NCBI GenBank assembly: GCA_043721435.1 | Contig: JAYSQR010000023.1 | Location: 1 to 32,498, forward strand | Direction: 5' to 3' | Length of the DNA stretch: 32,498 nt | From: VFJL01 sp043721435 | Lineage (GTDB): Bacteria; Pseudomonadota; Gammaproteobacteria; Burkholderiales; Nitrosomonadaceae | In this document: piece after piece, positions 24,929 through 32,498 of the stretch | How the letters are laid out: every line of letters begins with the position of its first letter | Position numbering within the stretch: the stretch's first letter is position 1 | Program-made: the position numbers and the translations under genes | Notes under the pieces: generated by a model | Databases searched by the model: none | What the model was told of the DNA's origin: nothing | What the model saw: only the letters and a program-made list of their open reading frames with translations

Positions 24929-26001
24929 CGACGCAGAAGCATTCTCTGCTGGGGACTGGATGACAGCAAACCAAGTGCGGCAATGAGCATCAATGCATAC
25001 AGCCACCAGACGCCGGGTAGGCTGCCTACGGTGCCCTGTTCCACCCAGGTTTGAGCCAATCCACTCAGAATATAATAAAGCGCGAAAACCATGACGGCAG
25101 CAAACAGGTGCATCTCGCCCTTGTCCTGGCGCGGTGAAGCGCGAGTGAATGATATGGCAATCAACGCCAGCAGAATCGTCCCGATAGGGCGTGAAAGCCG
25201 CCATTGCAGTTCGGCAATGTCACGTGGCTGGTCCGATCCTGCCAGAAACAAGCTAGTGGCTGCCTTGCGTGCATAACCTCTTTCATTGCCTTTATCAGTG
25301 AAATACACCAGTTTATCGAACTGAGCAACGGTGTCTTTCGTGGTGGAGTGCATGTAGCGGTAGACAAAACCATCTAGCAAATGGATTTGGGATCGCTGTC
25401 CGAACTGAAATTGCTGCTGGCCCGCCTCCTTGGCCACGATGATTTCGCTGCTGTCGCCCTTGTTGACGTAATGAAATACATTTTTCATCTGCTTGTCGGA
25501 GCTATCCTTGCTCTGGATATAAATTACTCTGCCGCTACCTTCACTTCCATAGAAACGCCCGGCCTGAAATCGGTCCGTATTTAATTCTGCTTCTGCCTGC
25601 GCATTCAGCACAAAGTTTTCCTGATAAGCCCAGGGGCGTACAAAAATGGACAGCAGGCCGATGATGATTCCGATGGGGATGGCAACCATCAGAACGGCAT
25701 AGATTATGCGGCGGTCGCTGACACCAGCAGAACGCAACACATTAATTTCCTGATCCCGGTGCAATCGGCCAAGACCGACAACTATAGCAACATAAAGGGC
25801 GAGCTGCATCAGCACGTCCAGGGAAATTACCGTCTTCAGCAACACCAGTTTCAGCATAGCCATAACACCCAGCGACTCGGTCACCGCCCCCGCCAGAAAA
25901 CGGCCACTGATGAAACTTGCATATAGTCCCGCCAGAATCACGATAATCACCGTAAACGGTATCAACAACTCGCGTGTGATATATCGTTCTATTATTTTCA
26001 C
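24925..26001 (-). CDS. lptF: LPS export permease LptF
   Basis: A 358-residue partner of LptG with the same layout: three N-terminal membrane helices (about 10-30, 48-75, 100-120), a periplasmic domain (about 130-260) and three C-terminal helices (about 275-345). The coupling helix reads EINVLRSAGVS. The start codon at 26001 has an upstream caaggga Shine-Dalgarno. It follows the MobA-like gene by 53 bp on the same strand, so a shared transcript is likely. The frequent proteobacterial neighbour pepA is not here; the gene context is unusual in placing nucleotidyltransferase and GNAT genes upstream. Confidence 0.9.
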   Translation of the reverse strand: MKIIERYITRELLIPFTVIIVILAGLYASFISGRFLAGAVTESLGVMAMLKLVLLKTVISLDVLMQLALYVAIVVGLGRLHRDQEINVLRSAGVSDRRIIYAVLMVAIPIGIIIGLLSIFVRPWAYQENFVLNAQAEAELNTDRFQAGRFYGSEGSGRVIYIQSKDSSDKQMKNVFHYVNKGDSSEIIVAKEAGQQQFQFGQRSQIHLLDGFVYRYMHSTTKDTVAQFDKLVYFTDKGNERGYARKAATSLFLAGSDQPRDIAELQWRLSRPIGTILLALIAISFTRASPRQDKGEMHLFAAVMVFALYYILSGLAQTWVEQGTVGSLPGVWWLYALMLIAALGLLSSSPQQRMLLRR

Positions 26002-26054
26002 GAATTTCCCTTGCTACCCTCGTAGTGAAACGGTGTTCATGTGGCCGGATGCTG

Positions 26055-26885
26055 TTATGTGGATCCGCTGTCATCCTGGGAAGACGCCGCTGCTCTCGCC
26101 AGGATGGATTCCACCAGCAGCATATCCTCGACCTTGTCGACATCGACACCCGCCTGCGGGTAAGGCAGGATCACTGTCCGCACCTTGACCCCAACTCTGG
26201 CCGAGACAGCATTCAGCGCTTGGTTGAGTGTCAGCAGTCCCAGCAGATAGGAGAGAACGGCTCCCGGGCCAAGCACCTGTGCGATCAAGCGCCAAGGGCG
26301 TTTGCGCAAATCTTCCGCCCGCTGCCAGAACGAAACCAGGTCACGGCCACGATGATTAAAAAACGCATAGAGGTTGCAGCCGCAAAATCCCCCGTCACGC
26401 AACCGTATTACCGTACGCCTGGTACCCGGAAATGCGGCTGCGACATCTGCATGTTTAACTACTCCTACCGTGGCATCGCTATCCATCGTGCAGGACTCGC
26501 GTAAAAAATAGCGGACGATTGCAGGTGTCAATAACGCATGATCCGCTGTCGTCAATAATACCGGTGCGTCATGATCTATCTGCGCCAGACCGCTATTGGC
26601 GCTGCGACTGGGTGAATCCAGGTTCGGCAACCAGGTGACACGCCCCGATTCTATCCGCTGCTGCAACTCCGGGCAGTCAGGGAGCACGGATGCGGGCGGC
26701 CCGCATACAATAATCTTCCCCACCATCTCACTCGCCTCCAGCGCATCCAGCACACGAATGATCATGGGCGTTCCGCCGATCGGTGCAATCGCCTTGCAAG
26801 CCGTGCCCGCCCTGCTGGCGACTGGATCATGCGCTGTGCGATCCGCCGCCAGTACCACGGCGCTAAATCGGCCTGTCTGATTCAT
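26055..26885 (-). CDS. MobA-like NTP transferase
   Basis: A 276-residue GT-A-fold nucleotidyltransferase. The N-terminal motif is VVLAADRTAHDPVAS followed by CKAIAPIGGTPMIIRVLDAL, a variant of the usual LAGGxGxRxxxxKPL pattern, and the metal-site aspartate is in LLTTADHALL. The C-terminal third has a hydrophobic stretch (about 205-225) and ends in a PYPQAGVDVDKVEDM block typical of the fold. Substrate cannot be assigned; molybdenum cofactor synthesis is unlikely given the divergence and context. It lies between the GNAT-like gene (45 bp) and lptF (53 bp). Confidence 0.7.
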   Translation of the reverse strand: MNQTGRFSAVVLAADRTAHDPVASRAGTACKAIAPIGGTPMIIRVLDALEASEMVGKIIVCGPPASVLPDCPELQQRIESGRVTWLPNLDSPSRSANSGLAQIDHDAPVLLTTADHALLTPAIVRYFLRESCTMDSDATVGVVKHADVAAAFPGTRRTVIRLRDGGFCGCNLYAFFNHRGRDLVSFWQRAEDLRKRPWRLIAQVLGPGAVLSYLLGLLTLNQALNAVSARVGVKVRTVILPYPQAGVDVDKVEDMLLVESILARAAASSQDDSGST

Positions 26886-26930
26886 CTGAAATTCCGGTCC
26901 TGATAGCGTCTTGTCTGCCCACTATGTTAA

Positions 26931-28085
26931 TTACAAGGTCTTGCCATAGATCCGGTAACGCTTATACTGCCTGCTGCCGATGAGATCAAGAATTCCTCGC
27001 ATTGCTTTGTTATCCTCAAGTATCCACGACATTTCAACCTCCCGTATCCCTACGGAAAACGCTGACTGCCGCAGTGCATCGATCACCATAAAAGCCAGCG
27101 CCATGCCGAGGGGAGTATTCTGAAACTGCTTGCGCACCCCCATCAGGGGTATCCGACCGGTACGAACCGCACGAGTTTTAAACCACCGGATCAGCCGAAG
27201 CCAGCCGAATGGAAACAAACTTCCGTCAAGTCTGGCAAAGATCTCGTTGAGATTGGGCAATCCCACTATGAATGCTGCCGGGATACCATCGACTTCGGCA
27301 ATCTGGATGAAATACTCCGGCACAAGCAGACGCAGGCTACTACCTAGCTCGGCAAACTCAGCCTCGGTAAAAGGAACGAAGCCCCAATTCTCTGACCAGG
27401 CATCGTTGAATATATCACGCAATATTTCCATCTCCGCACTGAAGTTATCCATGCGTAGCGTCCTGAGCTGTACTCGTTTGGAAAATTTCCCAACCAAGGC
27501 GCGCATCACTCGAGGCGTCTCAAAATCCACATCTACCCAGTAGGCAAGAAGATCCTTAACCGGTTGATAACCCTGTTCTTCAAGTAAACGGCCATACCAC
27601 TTAGGTGAGTGCGGCATCATCACCATCGGCGGGGTGTCGAAGCCATCCACCAGAATACCGCATTCCTGATTGATGGATAAATTAAACGGTCCGCTGACAT
27701 GCTTGGTATGCCGGGCAGCCAGCCATGTCTCGGCGGCATGTACCAGCGCTGCGCATACTTCCGTGTCGTCCACACATTCCATCGAGCCAAAGTGACCGGT
27801 ATCCGCACCATAGCGTTGACGGTGCAGTTGATCGATTTGTGCGCTGATCCTTCCTACCGGTTGATTATTCCGGTACGCGACCCATGCTTGCCATTCTCCG
27901 TGCTTGAAAAATGGATTGAACCGGGAAAAATGCAGCCGCCGTTCCAGACGTAATGGCGGCACCCACATGGGATCATCTGCATAGATGCGCCAGGGAAGAT
28001 CGATAAATGTTCCCATCTCGCGATAATTTGTGACCGGGCGCACGGTAACCGTTGCAGATGTTAACTGGCTGGGCTTCTCATTCAT
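26931..28085 (-). CDS. GNAT-like acyltransferase of unknown function
   Basis: About 384 residues, with what look like two GNAT-type halves: the first centres on WVAYRNNQPVGRISAQID and GHFGSMECVDD, the second on YFIQIAEVDGIPAAFIVGLP. Such proteins are usually called hypothetical or GNAT-family; I cannot name an acyl donor or acceptor. The start is uncertain: an ATG at 28085 (MNEKPSQ) or a GTG at 28115, both without a good Shine-Dalgarno. I prefer the ATG because the extra residues are unremarkable. First gene of a minus-strand run that continues through lptF and lptG. A MITE-like element begins 50 bp upstream. Confidence 0.65.
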   Translation of the reverse strand: MNEKPSQLTSATVTVRPVTNYREMGTFIDLPWRIYADDPMWVPPLRLERRLHFSRFNPFFKHGEWQAWVAYRNNQPVGRISAQIDQLHRQRYGADTGHFGSMECVDDTEVCAALVHAAETWLAARHTKHVSGPFNLSINQECGILVDGFDTPPMVMMPHSPKWYGRLLEEQGYQPVKDLLAYWVDVDFETPRVMRALVGKFSKRVQLRTLRMDNFSAEMEILRDIFNDAWSENWGFVPFTEAEFAELGSSLRLLVPEYFIQIAEVDGIPAAFIVGLPNLNEIFARLDGSLFPFGWLRLIRWFKTRAVRTGRIPLMGVRKQFQNTPLGMALAFMVIDALRQSAFSVGIREVEMSWILEDNKAMRGILDLIGSRQYKRYRIYGKTL

Positions 28086-28136
28086 GGCAGAGGATGGATA
28101 GATGTGAGCAACCACATGGAGGTATTGTATATTATT

Positions 28137-28308
28137 CCAGATAATCCATTAGGCGGCTCTTCGAGCCTACACGAGTGCTGGCGGTCAGTTTGTGGCCATT
28201 TCCGCCGCTTGCTCGGCGTCCATAGGACAAGCTATGGTCTTCTCCCAACCGACAAAACTGTCTCGCAACCCGCCTCACCATCATCTCGCGTCCTGATGGA
28301 TTATCTGG
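28137..28308. mobile_element. MITE-like non-coding element, about 172 bp
   Basis: Terminal inverted repeats of 17 bp with one mismatch: ccagataatccattagg at 28137-28153 and cctgatggattatctgg at 28292-28308. ATTATT occurs directly outside the left end (28131-28136) and one base outside the right end (28310-28315), a possible 6-bp target duplication. Internal hairpins ggctc/gagcc (28154-28167 region) and ccatag/ctatgg (28220-28238 region) are visible. No protein is supported. It lies upstream of the GNAT-like gene, where it may separate or carry promoters. Confidence 0.65.
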
Positions 28309-28751
28309 GATTATTGCAAGGCGTAAGCGCGCCAAACCGTTTCCAGGTGGTATCATATTGCGCATTCATGGTTGCAGCGTGGAGCCCAACTGAACGTACG
28401 CTAAAGTTACACACCAGCTAGCCGGGATATTGGATGCGAAAAGGAATGATCTGTTACGTGCCCGCCAAAAGAGTGATCGCACTCAGAAATACGAGTCATG
28501 CTGAAAAAATACGATAAGTCATTTGCCGATAGACTTGCATTACAGTTGCATCAACCCTGAGCGGTAATTCAGACAGTCGCCAGTGAAGCAGATTGATACA
28601 CCCTGAAGCTTGTGCCCAGTAAGATGGTCCAGTCACTCACCTTACTTCTGCTTCGGTACGTTGAGCTAGCGGCTGAACTTATCCGTTGCGCCGAGGAAAA
28701 CACCAGATAGTAGTTAACATTTTTAACCCCACTTTATTAAGAGGCTGATTA
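28309..28751. other. Intergenic stretch without recognised gene
   Basis: 443 bp between the MITE-like element and the small membrane protein gene. I see a minor hairpin (gagtg/cactc near 28470) and nothing that resembles a gene, tRNA or known riboswitch. Somewhere here the promoter of the small gene should lie. Confidence 0.5.
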
Positions 28752-29009
28752 ATGGATGATCCCGTATATAACTTGCTGATTTCTCTTGCTCTTATTCCAG
28801 TCGTTATCGGGCTGAATATCTGGGTAAGGCAGCGTCGACGCCAGCGGATCAACGAAACCGGGGAGCAGGAATTTAGCAGCCTCTCTAAAACGCTCATGTC
28901 GACACTGGGCGAGGGACTCGCCGTGGTCGGGAGTTTGGTACTCATTATCTGGATCCTGGGAGGCTTGGCAAGATTTCTGTTCCCCGCCATATTTGGCGCG
29001 AAACTGTAG
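28752..29009 (+). CDS. Small two-helix membrane protein, unknown
   Basis: 85 residues with two likely membrane helices (about 6-24 and 56-80) joined by a basic then acidic stretch starting RQRRRQR. The ATG has a well-spaced aagagg Shine-Dalgarno at 28739-28744, which is the main reason to accept it as a gene. I do not recognise the family. It is convergent with topB and stands alone. The basic loop after helix 1 suggests that loop is cytoplasmic. Confidence 0.6.
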   Translation: MDDPVYNLLISLALIPVVIGLNIWVRQRRRQRINETGEQEFSSLSKTLMSTLGEGLAVVGSLVLIIWILGGLARFLFPAIFGAKL

Positions 29010-29060
29010 TTGTAGTATTGGCTGATGCTGAGTGGAAAAACAGGGCAGGGACAGACAGCA

Positions 29061-29114
29061 GGCAATCGGCTCTCAGAGGGAGCCGGGGCGCCCCAATTGT
29101 TGGGGATGATTGCC
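29061..29114. other. Branched hairpin structure between convergent genes
   Basis: An outer 7-bp stem (ggcaatc 29061-29067, gattgcc 29108-29114) encloses a hairpin cggctc/gagccg (29067-29085) and a second one cccc/gggg (29091-29105), with a perfect gggg-cg-cccc palindrome between them. There is no T-run. It could be a bidirectional terminator or a REP-like element. Confidence 0.45.
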
Positions 29115-29146
29115 CGTCGTCCGGCCTAGCATAATCTGCTGCAGTA

Positions 29147-31675
29147 TCAGGTGTTACGGGCGGCGTCTTTTTTAACGGCCGGCACTCTGGCTTTAGGTTT
29201 CGCCGTCTTCGTTTCCGTTGCTATTTTTGTCTGCCGCGGCTCAAACTCGAATCCCACTTTCCCGTCTGCGCCCGCCACCAAATAGGCTGAAAATGGCCGG
29301 CCTTTCTTGGAAATAAACTTTGTCAGCAGATCGGTTCTACCGGTGCGCAATAATTTAGCGACTTGTTCACGTTCAATGGGGCGCTTGAGGATTATTTTCC
29401 CGGTCTTGAAATCGCAGCTGCGCACCGTACCGACAGCCTTCTCGCAGGTATAGCTCATGCCGTGATCAAACACCCTGCTGCCACAACGGGGACATTTGCC
29501 CAGCGATTCCTGGCCGGAAAAGTCCACTTCCTCTGCCGTCTCCTCGCCGTTGCCGCCAAAATCAAACTTCATTTCCAGTTCATCGGTGAGCTTGATGTTA
29601 GCGTCGAACAAGCGCCCCATTTTGCTGCGAAATCCTTGCAACGGACCGATTTCGCGTTTGGTAATCAGCGCCTCCATTTCCGCTATTTCAAACTGCCGCC
29701 CCGCAAGGATTTTCCATAACGCAAAATCGCATTTATGGCACTGGAATTTTTTGTAGGTTTCATGCACTACGCCACCACATTTGGGGCAGGGGGATTTGAG
29801 CGTGGAAAAATCCCCGCTTATGGTTTCACCGCGATGGCTCTTCGCCTGTTCCACCATATGGCGGGTCATGGCAGCAATCTCTTCCATGAAAGAATTGCGC
29901 TTAAGCTTGCCCTGCTCAATCTGGCGCAACTTGAATTCCCAATCACCGGTCAATTCAGGCGAAGTGAGTTCGGGTACCTTCAGTCCACGCAACAGTGTAA
30001 TCAGCGAGAACGCCTTGGCGGTAGGATGCAGTTCACGCCCGACACGCTGCAGATAGTTTTCGTACACCAGACCTTCGATAATCGAAGCGCGGGTGGCGGG
30101 TGTGCCCAGCCCTTTCGCGCTCATGGCTTCGCGCAACTCCCCGTCTTCGACCAGTTTGCCCGCATTTTCCATGGCCGACAGCAGCGTGGCCTCATTGAAT
30201 CTTGCCGGTGGCCGGGTCTGGTTGGCAATGACTTTAACTTCTTGAGCAAGAACCGGCTCGCCTGGTTCTACTGCAACCAGAGTCGAATTGTCATCGGTGC
30301 CTTCGGCCTGCGCCTCCTTGCCGTAAACCGCCTGCCAGCCGGGATTGACCATCACTTTACCCTCAGTTTTGAAAGGTTCGTTCTCAACACGAGTGATGCG
30401 AGTGGTGACGAGGAATTCAGCAGGGGGATAAAAAACTGCCAGAAAGCGTTTGGTAACCAGATCGTAGAGCTTGGTTTCTGCATCACTCAGGTTCTTGGGT
30501 TCGAGCGATGTTGGGATAATGGCAAAATGGTCGGAAATTTTCGCGTTGTTGAATATGCGCTTATTAGGCTTGACCCAACCTGCTTTCAGTATCTGTTTGG
30601 CGAACACCCCATAGCGGGTACTTTCCAGTGAGCTCAGGGCGTCTTCAACGGTTGCAATATAGTCTTCCGGCAACGCGCGCGCATCGGTACGCGGATAAGT
30701 CAACGCCTTATGCTTTTCGTATAAGGCTTGGGCCAGCCCCAACGTGGTCTTGGCGGAGAAACCGAAACGGCCATTGGCGTCGCGCTGCAAGCTGGTGAGG
30801 TCATACAGCAGCGGACAGATTTCCGTAGTGGGCTTGCTTTCTTCGCTGACAATGCCAGGCTTATCTTGACATTTGGCACGGATAATCTCGGCTTTTTTCT
30901 GCTCCCACAAGCGCTCGGCTTTTTGTTCGCTGTCTTTTTTTTCTTTGGAAAACTTTTCGTCAAACCAGCGTCCGTTATAGCTGCCAGCCTTGGCAGCAAA
31001 GGTTCCATGTATTTCCCAGTAGTCGCGCGGGATGAATTTCTTGATTGTCTCTTCCCGCTCAACCAGGATTGCCAGCGTGGGGGTCTGTACTCGCCCCACG
31101 GTGGTTTTGTGAAAACCACCTTCCTGAGAATTGAACGCAGTCAGGGCGCGAGTGCCGTTGATGCCGACCAGCCAGTCTGCTTCCGAGCGGCTCACAGCGG
31201 CCTCGGCCAATGGCTGCACGGCAGTATCGTCAAGCAGTTTTGCAAAACCCTCGCGAATCGAGGCGGGCGTCATCGATTGCAGCCACAGCCGCTTGACCGG
31301 TTTTTTGGTTGCAACGTGGCGCGCAATGTAATGAAAAATCAATTCCCCTTCGCGTCCCGCATCGCAAGCGTTGATGAGCGCGCCCACATCCTTGCGCTTG
31401 ATCAGTTTGGTCAAGAGCTTCAGGCGCGGCGCGGTTTTCTCGATGGGATGGAGATCAAAGTGTGGTGGAATTACCGGTAGGTTGGCAAAACTCCATTTAC
31501 CACGTTTGACTTCATATTGTTCCGGCACCGCCAGTTCAAGCAAGTGACCGATGGCCGACGACAACACATATTGATCGTTTTCGAAGTAATCAGTGTGCTT
31601 GGTAAAGCCCCCCAATACCCGCGCAATGTCTGCGGCGACAGAAGGTTTCTCGGCGATGATTAAGGTTTTACCCAT
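29147..31675 (-). CDS. topB: DNA topoisomerase III with C-terminal zinc ribbons
   Basis: 842 residues, type IA topoisomerase. The N-terminal Toprim domain starts KTLIIAEKPSVA and carries DAGREGE at 105-111 (metal-binding acids). The active-site tyrosine is Y327 in TYPRTDAR. Residues up to about 600 form the toroidal core. Two C-terminal zinc-ribbon modules follow (CPKCGG...CHKCDF and CPRCGS...C...C) and a lysine-rich tail, making it about 190 residues longer than E. coli TopB (653). It passes single strands through breaks and resolves replication and recombination intermediates. The start ATG has aggag upstream. dprA lies 151 bp upstream on the same strand. Confidence 0.92.
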   Translation of the reverse strand: MGKTLIIAEKPSVAADIARVLGGFTKHTDYFENDQYVLSSAIGHLLELAVPEQYEVKRGKWSFANLPVIPPHFDLHPIEKTAPRLKLLTKLIKRKDVGALINACDAGREGELIFHYIARHVATKKPVKRLWLQSMTPASIREGFAKLLDDTAVQPLAEAAVSRSEADWLVGINGTRALTAFNSQEGGFHKTTVGRVQTPTLAILVEREETIKKFIPRDYWEIHGTFAAKAGSYNGRWFDEKFSKEKKDSEQKAERLWEQKKAEIIRAKCQDKPGIVSEESKPTTEICPLLYDLTSLQRDANGRFGFSAKTTLGLAQALYEKHKALTYPRTDARALPEDYIATVEDALSSLESTRYGVFAKQILKAGWVKPNKRIFNNAKISDHFAIIPTSLEPKNLSDAETKLYDLVTKRFLAVFYPPAEFLVTTRITRVENEPFKTEGKVMVNPGWQAVYGKEAQAEGTDDNSTLVAVEPGEPVLAQEVKVIANQTRPPARFNEATLLSAMENAGKLVEDGELREAMSAKGLGTPATRASIIEGLVYENYLQRVGRELHPTAKAFSLITLLRGLKVPELTSPELTGDWEFKLRQIEQGKLKRNSFMEEIAAMTRHMVEQAKSHRGETISGDFSTLKSPCPKCGGVVHETYKKFQCHKCDFALWKILAGRQFEIAEMEALITKREIGPLQGFRSKMGRLFDANIKLTDELEMKFDFGGNGEETAEEVDFSGQESLGKCPRCGSRVFDHGMSYTCEKAVGTVRSCDFKTGKIILKRPIEREQVAKLLRTGRTDLLTKFISKKGRPFSAYLVAGADGKVGFEFEPRQTKIATETKTAKPKARVPAVKKDAARNT

Positions 31676-31720
31676 GAAACTCCTGTGAGCGTCCGCAAAT
31701 TGCCGACGGTCGTTCTTAAA

Positions 31721-31733
31721 GGGGTGTATCCCC
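31721..31733 (-). terminator. Weak hairpin between dprA and topB
   Basis: gggg-tgtat-cccc, followed on the minus strand by TTTA. The stem is only 4 bp, so it is at most a weak terminator after dprA. Confidence 0.2.
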
Positions 31734-31826
31734 AGTCACTGCAATCAAAGAATAAGTACGTTGATAGAAACTATTTGGGTCACAAGCAAACGGGGTCGTA
31801 AGCACCGAGCGCCGGCTACAGTGATA

Positions 31827-32498
31827 TTACCTGATCCGCTGGTAGCGCCCGCCCGGCAGATTGGCGACCACGCCGTCCAGTTCAAGCGCTAACAGCATGG
31901 CGGATACCGCTTCTGCCGTCAAGCCGCTACGGACACACAAGGTGTCGATATCGCTGGCGTCGTAGCCCAGATACCTGAGCAGCGCCGAGCCTTCCACGTC
32001 TGTCTTAGCGGCATCATTGGCGGCTGCAGATATGGCTTGATACCCCAACTCTTCCAGAATATCCTGCGCGCTTTCCACCAGTTTCGCCCCTTGCTTGATC
32101 AGCGCATGACAGCCCCTGGATAGCGGTGAATGGATTGAACCGGGAATGGCAAACACATCCCGCCCCTGCTCCAGCGCCTGGCGGGCGGTAATAAGAGATC
32201 CGCTTTGCAGTGCCGCTTCCACCACCAGACAACCACGACTCATACCGCTGATAATGCGGTTGCGGCGCGGGAAGTTGCTGCCGATGGCAGGGGTGCCCAG
32301 TGGGAACTCGGAAATAAGAGCGCCCCTTTCCGCCAGTTCGTGAGCAAGCTCGCGATTCCTTGCCGGATAAACGATGTCGAGGCCAGTGCCTACCACTGCG
32401 ATGCTGGCGGCGGTACCATGCAAGCCGCCGCGATGAGCGGCGGTGTCCACGCCGAGTGCCATCCCGCTGATAATGCAAAGCCCGGCATTGCTTGCGGC
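31827..32498 (-). CDS. dprA: DNA-processing protein DprA, C-terminal part
   Basis: The gene runs off the window edge; 223 codons including the C-terminus are visible. The Rossmann-like core shows CIISGMALGVDTAAHRGG, AVVGTGLDIVYPARN, SEFPLGTPA, NFPRRNRIISG, SGSLITARQALEQGRDVFAIPGS and HALIKQGAKLV, all DprA hallmarks. A C-terminal winged-helix-like domain (from about ALLRYLGYDAS) ends the protein. DprA loads RecA on incoming single-stranded DNA during natural transformation. It is probably preceded, outside the window, by other genes of its usual neighbourhood. Reading frame is open to the last base, so truncation is only by the window. Confidence 0.94.
   Translation of the reverse strand, partial: AASNAGLCIISGMALGVDTAAHRGGLHGTAASIAVVGTGLDIVYPARNRELAHELAERGALISEFPLGTPAIGSNFPRRNRIISGMSRGCLVVEAALQSGSLITARQALEQGRDVFAIPGSIHSPLSRGCHALIKQGAKLVESAQDILEELGYQAISAAANDAAKTDVEGSALLRYLGYDASDIDTLCVRSGLTAEAVSAMLLALELDGVVANLPGGRYQRIR

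Noticed and set aside
24929..25204. Upstream extension of lptG
   Set aside because: It lies wholly inside lptF, while the ATG at 24928 overlaps the lptF stop by 4 bp and gives the standard LptG N-terminus.
28309..28751. Possible tRNA or small RNA in the gap before the small membrane protein
   Set aside because: No cloverleaf, anticodon arm or T-loop motif was found, only one 5-bp hairpin.
29735..30631. 298-codon plus-strand open frame
   Set aside because: Antisense shadow of topB, whose motifs are unambiguous.
1..32498. CRISPR array or prophage
   Set aside because: No regularly spaced identical repeats and no phage structural, integrase or lysis genes are visible.

Overview
The window is 32.5 kb of a Gram-negative, moderately GC-rich chromosome. 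Protein resemblances (DprA and a zinc-ribbon topoisomerase III as neighbours, dTDP-rhamnose genes, LptF/LptG) suggest a betaproteobacterium, possibly of the Nitrosomonas/Nitrosospira type. This placement is inferred from family resemblance only, with no marker gene to prove it. Most of the window is a surface-polysaccharide (LPS O-antigen or capsule) locus. A lipid/LPS-export block and DNA-metabolism genes follow it.

Layout: (1) 1-1028, the end of rfbA and rfbC (dTDP-L-rhamnose synthesis). (2) 1129-4894, a membrane fatty acid desaturase, a MntA/HepT toxin-antitoxin pair framed by repeats, a divergent phosphoglycerate mutase homologue, and a convergent FkbM methyltransferase. (3) 5132-11006, a five-gene plus-strand operon rfbF-rfbG-rfbH-yerE-like-yerF-like. 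It should make a CDP-3,6-dideoxyhexose carrying a two-carbon branch (yersiniose type). RfbH keeps the H220 and four-cysteine signature of the E1 dehydrase, but its usual reductase (E3/ddhD) is not here. (4) 16933-11251, three minus-strand glycosyltransferase genes with about five transferase domains; two of the proteins share a duplicated tail segment. (5) 17535-21607, a tight five-gene plus-strand operon: a KdsB-like CMP-sugar synthetase, an HpcH/HpaI pyruvate aldolase, a D-2-hydroxyacid dehydrogenase, an NAD-dependent epimerase and a HAD phosphatase. I know of no described pathway with this set; a CMP-activated ulosonic acid made by an aldolase rather than a PEP-dependent synthase is the best hypothesis. 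A MITE-like element sits in the divergent promoter region between blocks 4 and 5.

(6) 28085-21664, all on the minus strand: a GNAT-like protein, a MobA-like nucleotidyltransferase, lptF, lptG, a diacylglycerol-kinase-family lipid kinase, and a nucleotidyltransferase whose motifs follow the order of mitochondrial Tam41 (CDP-diacylglycerol synthase). The last two overlap by 4 bp and would form a kinase-to-CDP-lipid pair. (7) 28137-32498: a second MITE-like element with a possible 6-bp target duplication, a small two-helix membrane protein, a branched hairpin structure, topB and the end of dprA.

How it fits together: blocks 1, 3 and 5 supply dTDP-, CDP- and CMP-activated sugars, block 4 supplies transferases, and LptF/LptG supply the LPS export permease. 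The three points most worth checking are the aldolase/CMP-sugar operon, the lipid kinase plus Tam41-like pair, and the yersiniose cassette without its reductase.
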